Assembly (NCBI GenBank): GCA_014871385.1
Contig: CM026421.1
Span: 13,679,117-13,743,116, forward strand
Source: Ceratodon purpureus
Lineage: Eukaryota; Streptophyta; Bryopsida; Pseudoditrichales; Ditrichaceae
DNA length: 64,000 nt
Reading direction: 5' to 3'
Part shown: positions 1-9,978 of the stretch, in pieces
Position numbering within the stretch: position 1 is the first letter of the stretch
Layout of the letters: each line of letters starts with the position of its first letter
Program-made: the position numbers and the translations under genes
The notes under the pieces: model-generated
What the model was told of the DNA's origin: nothing
The model's database searches: none
The model's input: only the letters and a program-made list of their open reading frames with translations

Positions 1-78
1 TTTTGTGGACTTTGTAATCAAAAAATCCAGAGCATTGTAGAGTGAGAGAGACATCCGAAGAGTGCCCACCATATTAAG

Positions 79-1524
79 ATGTTAAAAAAATTCAACATCC
101 CTTTGGACACCGAGTTGGAGGAAATTATGTTATACTATTTTTCCCAATCCAAAGGTGAGATTCCCCTTCACGGATTGCACCATTTTACTAAGGATCCCCG
201 GTTTTGGTGTACAGTTTGTTGTACACCTGCACACACAATTGGGGACTTTCGGGCCCACAATGGTCGAAAAAAACATAGGGACCGTTTGACAGTTTTGGGG
301 CTTCCAACCATCCACAGTGATTTTGATTACTATGAGAAATATATGATGATTTCCTTCTTTTCTTCCGAGGTTAGTGGTACTTCAAATCCTTTGAAGTACG
401 AAGATCCTCTTGTGGGTTTATCCATAATTGAATCTTTTCGGGCCTAGGGGATTTCAATTTCCCTTTGTGTTCGGAGGGTCCTAAAGATTAAGAGACAATG
501 CAAACTAAGTGAAGAAGAGAAATTCAATTATGATTTGGATGCCGCTGTGAAATGCCTAAACCAGATCCACTATTCTACAGTCTTGGTTGAAGAGGATGAT
601 ATCATAGGCATTATTGCCTTTGATGATATTTCATCAGAAGAATGTACCCTCATTGAAGAGATTAGCAAGGGTATATACTTTTGTGGTGGAAAATTACAAA
701 GGAGTAAGAAAAAGAAGGGAGGATGGACTGTTATGTGTGGATGGAGGAGGGACATAGGAAAGCATAAGGGTAATGTCGATGAGTTTGGAAGGTACTGTGT
801 TCATTTTAATATGTTATTTTCTTTTTCATTTTGTATATATGTATATATTTTTCTTAGTTTTTTTACCATATTGAATTTATTTTATAAACATGTATATTTG
901 TAGGTATTCGCATGGGGTACGGGCAAAATTACAGAAGAAGATAGTTGGGGGAGAAGAATTGGAGTACATATCAGACCTCCTGACAAATGCATTGCTTGCA
1001 CCAATCATTGATCGCTAGTACGGGAGTTTTTTGCAGGAAGACTTGGTTTCACAGGAAGGCACTGTGATCTATTTTGCAAAAATGGCAAACCGATGCTTGA
1101 CTACATTGGGGATTACATTGAATTATTTTGCTCAACCTCATGTGGATCTTGAAGATGAGGGCTTTGCATTCTTGACTTGGTTTACCAAAGGTAAGTTAAA
1201 AAAAATTCATTATTTTTGAAGTTTAAGTTTTAGAGAAAATATTGTAGATATATATGATTATCTTTTAATATTTTATTTTGATTTTGGTATGCAGACCGTG
1301 CAGGATGTGGTCATGTCAAATATGGGGGAGAATTTTTGTTACCCGAGTATGGTATTTTTATAGCACCTCGCAATGGGACAACTTTTGCTTTCTCTACTAG
1401 TACAATTGTTCATTGTACGAGGGTGGCTTATGGACATGACATCATTGGAATGTCATGTTCTGTGAAGAGGAATGTCGGAAAGAAAGCCCTTGCAAGAACT
1501 GTGGAAATTTTCCAGCATTTTTAA
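79..1524 (+). pseudogene. Decayed U1-type zinc finger plus 2OG-Fe(II) dioxygenase-like gene (TET/JBP-like candidate)
   Basis: One reading frame runs through three exons (79-791, 904-1190, 1295-1524) with matching GT-AG phases, interrupted by in-frame TAG codons at 445-447 and 1016-1018. The N-terminal part carries C-x2-C-x12-H-x5-H (from FWCTVC to RKKH), a U1/matrin-type zinc finger. The C-terminal part has PHVD (His at 1139, Asp at 1145), then GGEFLLPEYG across the last intron, then STIVHCTRVAYG. This H-x-D ... H order with a GGxFxxPEYG block is what double-stranded beta-helix 2OG-Fe(II) dioxygenases show, and it looks closest to the TET/JBP class that acts on DNA bases. The family assignment is from memory of motifs only. 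A basic, possibly exonic stretch follows at about 1648-1938 but I could not join it. The two stops argue for a relic, possibly of a mobile-element gene. Confidence 0.5.
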
Positions 1525-1949
1525 AAAAGTGAGTATTTTTAATTTCATTACCTTTGTGTTTTTATTTGGAATATAAGTTTTATAAGTTTCATAAAAGTAA
1601 AACATTTGAAGAATTATTTATTTGTGTTATCATTCATTTTGGTACAGTGGAAATGGTACGGCAATTCAAATTTTCGAAGGAATTTGGGGGAGTTCTTAGA
1701 AAGACTCCTCGTGTTTGCAAGGGTGGTATTCGGAAGACAGTTGTCCGTAAAGTTGCTGTTCAGCAGGCTATTATTCAGAAGGGAGTTGGAACAAGGAAAA
1801 GCCCAGGTTGTTGGCCCTTGCTTTGAAGAAGGCACAGAAACTGGCCTAAACCTCTTGGATTGTGGTAGAAGCCGTTTATCTACAGGCCTCAATCAGCTAG
1901 AATTGATCAAATGGATTTTCATGTCATTGGTTTTTTAGAAGAGTATCCA

Positions 1950-3250
1950 TTTCCTCTTCATACACAGATAGTCGTTGTGTTTGATTTGAACTTGGGTGAA
2001 GTAAGTATGATTTTCTTGATTTAGCACACAATGGTCTAATTGATAAGTCTAGTTTATTTCTATATGTTTTCTCAATTGATGGGGTAGTATGTTGTCACAC
2101 TTACAGTTGATATGTTATTGGTACTTAATGCAAGTAATATATCATTTGTCCCCCAATTCAAATTTTACAAGATTGTTTTTTAAGTTTCCTCAATTTCAGG
2201 AATTATTTACCAGTACTAATTCATCACCTACATATTCCTTTCAAGTTTTTTCAATCTTAGAAATTAATTACCAGTGCTAATTCACCAAGTATATATCCCT
2301 TTTATGTTTTTCCAGTCTCAGAAATTAGTTATCAGTAGTAATTCATCAAGTGCATATTCCTTTTGTGCAATGTTAACTACCATCACATTAAATCAACATA
2401 GATGGATCATGGCATTTTAATATTAATATTGATAACAATACGAAAACATTACATCTCTTCATCAGAGACGAAACAATCTTTGGTGACCATATATGAAAAG
2501 GATGGTAAGCTAATTTTTAAATTCCAAATTATAAAAATTCATGATTTAATTATGTAATTAATATACATATTTTAAAATGAAAACAAACAAAGATAATCAA
2601 TATTAGAAATAAGGACTATACTAAAATTTTATAAAATACTTGTAGTAGTTGTATATAATAACTAAGAACCTTCTACTAGGTACTATGGTTACAGGGTATG
2701 TTTTCTATCAAGAATATTGTGTAAAAACATAAAATCCTAGAAATAATCTTAAGGGTAATAGTTGTATTTTACATGGCTCCCCAAATTCCTTATTTTTTAC
2801 AATATTTAAATACATGAAGGACTATTGTTTGTTAGATTGTCGATTGCATTAAAAAGAATTAAATCCCCTCAAAGTTCTTCATTTATTAAACATTTGAGGA
2901 AATTTTCAAAAGATATATATTTAAATTGAAGTGAATATTATATGTCCGATTTCGCCGAATCCGGCACTATGAGTTAAAATATCATTCTTTAAATTACATC
3001 ATGACAAAAGATTATTTTGGAAACAACATTAATCCTTGTACGTTGATTTATTCATATTTGATTTTGCTTCAAATAATCAAGGATTTAAAAAAAAAAAAAA
3101 AAACTAAAAGTTGGGTAAAAGTCCATAAAGGAAGACCGTGTGTGGTAGAGGGCTCTACGGCAAAGGGTGGGGAAGGGACGGGTGAGGGGCCCGAGAGTGG
3201 ATGGAATCCGGCACAAGCACCACTTTGATTTCCACGTCAATTCCACATTA
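1950..3250. other. AT-rich intergenic DNA, no gene seen
   Basis: No coding segment is supportable. There are short related stretches around 2190-2350 (recurrent AATTCATCA...TATTCCTTT phrases about 60 bp apart), an A-run at 3089-3104, and a GC-rich patch at 3135-3215 just before the inverted-repeat element. Confidence 0.5.
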
Positions 3251-4123
3251 CCGTAGCTTACTAGCAGCTTAGGCAGAAATTAATTCTAAAAATTAACGCC
3301 TAAATTTTTTGGAAATTATGGGCAATTTTTGCCTAATATTATGAAATTTAAAATTCATCATTGCCTAAAATTGAGAAAATTCAATTCTTCGGTAGATCAT
3401 ATCTCACTTTGAGGCATAGAATGATTGAGAAGGGAGAGAAGGTGCTCCTTTTGTAATCAAGCCCACTTACTCTACTCCACAAAGAATATGGGATAAGAAG
3501 TAGCAAGACTCTAGGTGGGGTTTTTGAAATGTGTTGTACACAGATTTTTGGAGTGTGATTGAGCATAGAAGATGAAGTTATATGAAAATGTGATGAACTA
3601 AGAAACGTTGAGTAACCAAGCCTTCTTCCATCTCCAACAAGTTTTATGTCAAAAAAAGTTTTTATGCAAAAGATATAAACAAAACAGCACGTCAAGGTCC
3701 ATGTATCAAAATGTGTTCCAAACAGTTTTTTTAAAGCTCATTTGTGCATAGCAAATCAACTTTTTCGGAAATATTTTTGTCTAAAAAAAGCTTTAAAATC
3801 ATGCTATCTTTCACCTCCAACAAATTTTGTGTCATTTGGAGACTTTTTGCAAAAGCTATGCTTGTTATTAAAATGAAGACTAACTAGTTGTTTCAACTCA
3901 AAGTTCACATATCCCACATGCATTGTTGAATACAACTCCACTCCTCGTATATAATTTACTGAGCATTCTATGCCTTTGAAGTTGGATAAGTGCCTGATTC
4001 ACATTTAATTAAAATTCAAAAGTGCCTACCTTCTCAGATATCATTTTTTGAAGTGCTTAACAATTTTTTGTACTCTAATTAGTTATTAGGCAAACAAGTG
4101 CCTAAGCTGCTAGTAAGCTACGG
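3251..4123. mobile_element. Non-autonomous TIR DNA transposon, 873 bp
   Basis: The left end 3251-3275 (begins CCGTAGCTTACTAGCAG) is the exact reverse complement of the right end 4099-4123, giving 25-bp perfect terminal inverted repeats. The dinucleotide TA flanks both sides (3249-3250 and 4124-4125), a possible target duplication. Copies of a GCCTAA-type motif recur in both orientations near each end (for example about 3298, 3331, 3362 and 4088), like subterminal transposase-binding repeats. No coding capacity is visible. The superfamily is uncertain: a TA duplication suggests Tc1/mariner, subterminal repeats suggest hAT or CACTA. Confidence 0.8.
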
Positions 4124-5872
4124 TACTCGGTACCCCTCTTACAGAAGAGTAGAGTAAATTCCTTCCTTATATTGAGAGCCCTCCCACAAGTCCCCTTCGA
4201 TATGGGACATTTGTGGGAGGCGCCTGCTGCGGAAATTACAAGGTGCTGAAGCGCGTTGTGAATCGCATCAGTTTTGAGGAGCATGAAGTTGTGGGATTAG
4301 TTTTGAGGATTGACAAGCGGAGGATTTCGTTGCGGGAGTTTCATCGGGGGAGGAGACATGGCGGCAGCGACTGCGAGCAGGGTTACACTGGCAGGAGCAG
4401 CGCTGGGGAGGGAGCAAGCTCCTGCGAAGGTTGCAAGTGGGTTGCTCTCGGTTGGGAGTTTGAGGGCCAGAGCGGTGCAGGTTGAAGCGTGCCAGTCGCT
4501 GATCGAGCTCTGCGAGGTCTGGGGCTGATTGCAGTGGGTTGCAAGATGGAGGAGTGAGGCGAGGTGGTTGCCGGGTTGTTGTGGGTCGGGTTTTCGCCAT
4601 CAGTGCTGTGGAAATCCGAAATCTATCCGAAATCTGAGGCGTTACGTCGTGTAGGATTGGAAACGTTGTGCCGGAGGCAGAGGAGAGCGGAATGGAGTCG
4701 AGCTTACATTGTGGAGGGAATTTTTTGTTTCTATTTTTTGGAGGTGGACATCATCGTTGGCGAGGGTGTGCGGTTCGGAGGAGGGCCTGTCGCGGGAATA
4801 AGGCGTCACGAAGCAGGAGATTGATTCTTTTTTGATGCCTTTCAATTTTTGAGTGTACTCTGTTGTTGTCAGTGTCTGTGAAGGTTTGTGTTCTTGGCAT
4901 ACGGTTTGGTGGAGTCAAGTGCTTGGCGGTTGTAATGGTGGAATGTGCGTTTGTAGCTGAGCGTAATTTTGAGACGTTTGGTGACTCTGTGAGTGAGTGA
5001 GCGACTGAGGCAGTAGTGCGTCGGGGATTGAGTTTTTGTTGTAGAAATGTCTGTATTACGGGTTCTTGAGGCATGATGATAGGATCGCTCTGCATGATGA
5101 TAGAATAGGTCTACGTGGGTTTACATTAGAATAAAATTGTTGTTGTACGTGTTTTGAACTGAAATCTCTGTACTCTGTTGTTTCTTCTGTCTTACCGATG
5201 GCCACAGATTACAAACTTGGATAGAACTGTAGAGATAGGAACTACACAAACTTATTCCTTGTTTACAGCGCATTTGAAGACTTATAGCGCATTACGAAAC
5301 TTATTCCTTGTTTCTAGATTCTAGTTATTCGACTGGAGCATGAATTTTTTTATCTGACTGAGGTTCTAGTCTGGGAGTGAGTTTGGGTGGAGCTCGTTTT
5401 CGTGTCTAGAGTTTTTGTGGTGTTTAGAAAGGTAGGATCTTTGGGTTCAGCTTCAAAGCGTCACATTTGGGTTACTGGTTTAGGTTTAGTTTTTCGAGGC
5501 TTTGGGAGGATCAGGGGCCGGTTGCGAATTTTTTGGAATTTATTTTTCGTTTTTTAGTTTTCTTTGATGTTGTGAGCTGCATGGCATCTTTTGGAATGTG
5601 AAAGGAGTTTATGTGGGAGAACTTTAGTTTAGTTTTTTTTTTTTGGAGTGAGTTGATGTGAAGAGGTGCTAGGCTTAGTGGTAGTGTCCGACATTTTCTA
5701 GAGCGTGAATTGTGCTCTACTGTTGGAAATCCTGGAGTGAGAGTGGTGGATTCTGGTGAGGGGAGCTGGCAAGGAAGAAATAGGGTAGTACTTGGGGGAA
5801 GAAGAGAGGAGGGTTGTTGTACCGTCTCTCAAATTGGTGGTGAAGACAGAGGTGTGTTTCGGAAAGAGAGCG
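4124..5872 (+). promoter_or_regulatory. Upstream and leader region of the ArfGAP fragment
   Basis: This stretch is more GC-rich than its surroundings (especially 4200-4800) and reads like promoter plus 5' leader. It ends in a TTTAGTTTTTTTTTTTTGGAG tract near 5630. Small open frames here have no recognisable family and I do not call them genes. Confidence 0.3.
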
Positions 5873-6179
5873 ATGGAGAGACTTAAGAAGCTTTTGCAGC
5901 AGCCTGACAACCGCGTGTGTGCGGACTGCGGGGCTGCAGATCCTAAATGGGCGTATGTATCCGATTTCTGTTTCATTTCTTTCTTATGGTTGGCTTTGCG
6001 AGAATATCGTGCTTGCTAGGGTATACAGGGTCTCTGATTGTTAGATCGAATGCTTTAAGTGTTGCTGTTTTTGATTGGGTTCTTCTATGATTGGATAATG
6101 CAGATCGACAAGTATAGGAGTGTTTCTGTGTATCAAGTGCTGTGGAGTGCACCGGGGCCTTGGTGTGCACATCTCAAAA
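5873..6179 (+). pseudogene. ArfGAP zinc-finger gene fragment (AGD11/12/13-like), first two exons only
   Basis: Exon 1 is 5873-5952 and exon 2 is 6104-6179; the GT-AG junctions are in phase. The 52-residue product starts MERLKKLLQQPDNRVCADCG and contains the ArfGAP zinc finger C16-x2-C19-x16-C36-x2-C39 and the GVHR arginine finger (R44), ending at HISK. ArfGAPs stimulate GTP hydrolysis by ARF GTPases in vesicle traffic; the wording best fits the plant ArfGAP-C2 subfamily. The ATG is the first in its frame. After a good donor at 6180 the expected third exon (VLSVTLDEW-like) is not visible in the following 3 kb, and neither is a C2 domain. It is probably a truncated copy, less likely a gene with a very long intron. 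Confidence 0.75.
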
Positions 6180-6869
6180 GTAAGTGCACCTTGAATTCTT
6201 CATTCGGATCGCACATATCGATCTTTTTGAATCGTGTTTGTTTTGTTTCAAGAATAATGTGGAATGGAGGGCGGACCTTAATCTTCGATGAACAATCCTA
6301 TGCACCCCGACTACGATCCTGACAAGGAGATTGAGCTTGAATGTATGATTCTTCTTCATCGGAGCAGAAGAGTGCGGTAGTCTTGTTTTTTTTGGACTGG
6401 AGTAGTTTTGCAATTTTGAAGACCTCCTATAACACACAATGAAGTGAGCTTGTGCGAGAATGCCACCTGCAAGAATTCATTTGTTTTTTCCTCACACTTA
6501 TTGAATTTCATCCAATATATTCAATGTGTTGTCGAGCCATGCAGAAGTTGTGTGGATTGTATCTGCACACAAAGACGACGACTCTATCCCTTCTTCCAAT
6601 TGTTGGTTGATGTTCAATGATTATTTCCCTCGGCGTCATAACCATCCGGGTGTTTTGGCCACCTAGGTTGGTTAACCTTTAAATTTGTCCCAGTGGTTCC
6701 CGAATCTGTGAGATTTGAGTTCATTCTACTTTGGTTTTTTTAAATCGAAACCGTTGAAGTTGTATAGGACTTGTGTGAGAATTCGTAGCAGTAAATATTG
6801 GGAGGATCAAACCGGAAGTGAGGAAATGGCACCGTGGAGATGAAGACTGTTTAGCTTTCTTGTGGGGGT
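6180..6869. other. No gene seen downstream of the ArfGAP fragment
   Basis: The intron-like sequence after the exon 2 donor runs into ordinary unique-looking sequence without a continuing exon. Confidence 0.4.
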
Positions 6870-7001
6870 AGAAGTTGGCAATTTTTATTTTTTATTTTTT
6901 TTGAAGCAAAATTCATTACAGGAAAAAGAATACAAGCCCTCATCAGGCAAAGCCCAGGGCCAAAAGTTACCAGACAATAAAGGGAGAAGTTGGCGATTTT
7001 T
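6870..7001 (-). mobile_element. Severely 5'-truncated non-LTR retrotransposon tail with target-site duplications
   Basis: Two 17-bp direct repeats, AGAAGTTGGCAATTTTT at 6870-6886 and AGAAGTTGGCGATTTTT at 6985-7001 (16 of 17 identical), flank a 98-bp insert. Read on the minus strand the insert ends in an A-rich tail (plus-strand ATTTTTTATTTTTTTT). Just before it is a LINE-like reading-frame remnant (GPGLCLMRACILF). Direct repeats plus an A tail at one end are the hallmark of target-primed reverse transcription. Confidence 0.75.
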
Positions 7002-8744
7002 GAGGTTTTTGATATCAGGTTGGAAGTCCTAAAGTTAAAATATTTTCGATATATGTTTGTGGGTCTCGGAAATGTGAATCCATGGAAACAGACCAATTCT
7101 AAAGCATCTTCAAATTAATGGAGATATTTACAGTTAAGGTTCATTGACTAAGAGCATTCTAGAATATGTTCAGTAAAAGAGATGCCCTTTCCATACAACA
7201 TCACTACCTTCGTTGGGCATTGGGCATCGGATAAATAGAAAAAACTTCAAGCTTACACTAGGAAACATATACTCCTAATTAATAAGCTATTAAACCAATT
7301 CTTGATTTTAAGAAGGAAAGAAAAGATATGATGAGCCAACTTTGACAAGTGAATATGTAGTATTAAATGACTTAAAAGGTCACAAGGGATAATATCACTA
7401 TTTCATTTGGAAATTCAAATGGTACAATTTGGCCAATAACCATGGTAGATTGTTATACTTAGATGGTCTCTTGATGAATTTGTTGAGTACATTACATAGA
7501 GCACAAACAATATTTTTGTACGTACTTTAATGGATTTAATGAAAGCCACAATTGCTTGAAATTCATCATGAGGGTGATTTTAGTTTTGCGCAAATTCTTT
7601 ACAAGCAAGGTGCAATACTGTATGAATATTAAAAGTGGGTGATAACTAGTTTCTCTAAAAATAAAGGCCATGGACAGTTTCATTGTGATTAGTTTCTGAT
7701 CCACTACTCACTTTTCAATGTTTGTATAGATTTGATTAGTTTAAATAATTGCAATACATTCTACATAATGAGATTTCTGAATTTACTGATAGTGCAAAAT
7801 ATGTGGCAATTTTACCAATGATTTTGGGTTGGTGGCATGGCTAAGAACAAATGATGGAAACTTGCAAACTTGAAACAACACAATGGCACCATATTCATAT
7901 CATGTAAATATTGATGGAAGTTAACCCCTAAAGGTAACAGAAATCCAAAATGGCTCTCGGCTGTTTCGGGCAGCCTACATGAAGGGATTAAAAGTATTAT
8001 TTTTGCCTAAGAATTTTACTAGATGCTCCCTATACCGCAAAGTGTATGTGGTAAAATTTGCAAAGCCAAATTTCACTTTTAGAAACTTCATCTAGAAATT
8101 TTAGGTTTCAAGTGGGGGGAAGCACAATAAAGTGGACCACCAAGTGCAATATGTGATCACTAGGAAGTGAATATGAAGTGTGCTGTTTTTTATAGCTCAA
8201 AGCTGATTTTGAGCATTTCGGTGTAGTTTTTGAGCATTTTAGTCACTTTTTAAGGTGTCATAAGGTATCTTACATACATCTCCATAAAAAAAAACATCTT
8301 CAATTGAAACTTAATTTGACCACTAGTTCTAAATCATGAAAACTAACTTTTCCAAAGTCTTAATTTCTTCATTTGGGGCCTCTATTGTCTTTAGAAGATG
8401 TTTTTTTCCAATTTAAAAAACAATGTTTGGTGAAAAAAAACCTCACAAAAGGTTTCACCGAAAACAGTGTTTTAAAAACGTCCCGGGGATACTTTTCGCC
8501 AATCTAGGATTGCAAACACGGCCACCCGGATCATTTCTACAAGCGTAATGTACAAACGAAGGGCCTCGCGAAGTCAAAAGTGATTTTTGTCAAAACTACA
8601 ATGTAATACGGTCACTTTTCCAAATGACTGCATTCACTTTGTTCAACTTTGTGGTGTTCATAGAGGTGTCTCAACTCAACAACTACGAACGCAAATTTTG
8701 GAAGTTGTAGTACAAAACACTTTTTCCTAGAACATTGGAGCAGT
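7002..8744. other. AT-rich intergenic DNA, no gene seen
   Basis: Low coding potential on both strands; only scattered short frames and homopolymer runs. Confidence 0.5.
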
Positions 8745-8839
8745 ACGTTTCCTCTTCAGGAAACCGCGCATTTGAAGTGTTTCTTCTTCGGAAGCCCGCG
8801 CAGCTGAAACGTTTCCTCTTCAAAGACCCGCACACGTGA
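8745..8839. repeat. Imperfect 31-32 bp tandem repeat, three copies
   Basis: Units 8745-8775, 8776-8807 and 8808-8839 share a pattern near GTTTCYTCTTCRGRARCCCGC ending in TGA. On the minus strand this appears as a repeated FRRRN/FPEEE-type peptide, but I see no supporting gene. Confidence 0.7.
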
Positions 8840-9697
8840 AATTGCTCAAAATCACGAAGTAAGAGGTGGTAAAACATGCAATATGGAAAAAGCGGATTGC
8901 GAGCAAAGATGGGGCTCACATTGCCGCTCAGTGAAGGCCGTGTGCGGGGCAACTTGCAGGTGGGCCAACCGTAAATCCCACTTAACGTGGTAGTTACTGC
9001 GGACATGTCCACGTCCTCAAAAAAGTTATTCCGCACTGCTCCAGCGCATATCTCTGCCACAACCTCTGAAGATTACAAGGGCACAATCTTAAAGTAGTAA
9101 GGTACATGGTGTAATTGCAAGCCCTAGAAGGCCGTCAGTGCGGGCTCAAGTACCCAGAATATTCTACATAGCAGGGTTTATAGGCTAGAATATTACAACC
9201 TCGCTGAGCAGGCAAGTGCCTCCTTGGTAAGACGCGACGGGTTTAGACATAGCAAAAGCTACCACGCTCATGACCCATGCAACATGTACATCAACGCCGC
9301 CCATAGTATAAGTTGTGACCATCTTCTCGAGAGTTATCAGGAACTACTCCAACACTGCCACGGCCGTCACATTCCTTCGTCTAGACATCAGGAGCGAGAT
9401 CACACCCCTTTGGAATTTGAGCATCTGCTTCTTGAGCGCAGCAGGCGATGGAGCTACATGGTAGCATGGCATTTCTTTCGGACAACATGGACGCGCCATG
9501 GGAGGTGAGTCTACTGATCTTTCATGATACACTTCAGTCATTGCTGTCTTTTCAACTAGAATTCAACATGTAGATGCATAATCTATGTCAATCGAGTAGT
9601 GTAGATGCATCACAAATGGGCATTACCGTGCTGCCGGTGATTATGGAAACAACAGCCATGTGCACTTATGGGCACCCTCGTCACTGCATCGGCCACT

Positions 9698-9783
9698 ATG
9701 ATGCACTTGGATTTAGCAGTAGAGTCCGCGATCAGATAGCATGATGCACTTGGTTTTAGCAGTAGAAGCCGCAATCAGATAGC
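9698..9783. repeat. 43-bp direct tandem duplication
   Basis: 9698-9740 and 9741-9783 are adjacent 43-bp copies (each starts ATGATGCACTTGG and ends CAGATAGC) that differ at three positions. The repeat lies just upstream of the transposon-like gene. Confidence 0.85.
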
Positions 9784-9978
9784 ATGACATTTGTGAAAGT
9801 AGCACTCGAGCGAGTGCGAGTGAGTTCCGAGATGATATGATGGACGTGAAAGTAGCATGCAAAGCATGATCCCAGATAGCAAGTTTTTCTGTAGACGTTC
9901 ATGATCAAGCAACATGTTGATGGAGTCCGTGCTTGTACTTACGCATAATTGAGTACGTGTCTGCAGACACCGAACCCT

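Noticed and set aside
8683..9060. Minus-strand 125-codon gene
   Set aside because: Its repeated peptide is explained by the 32-bp tandem repeat and no family or splice support is seen.
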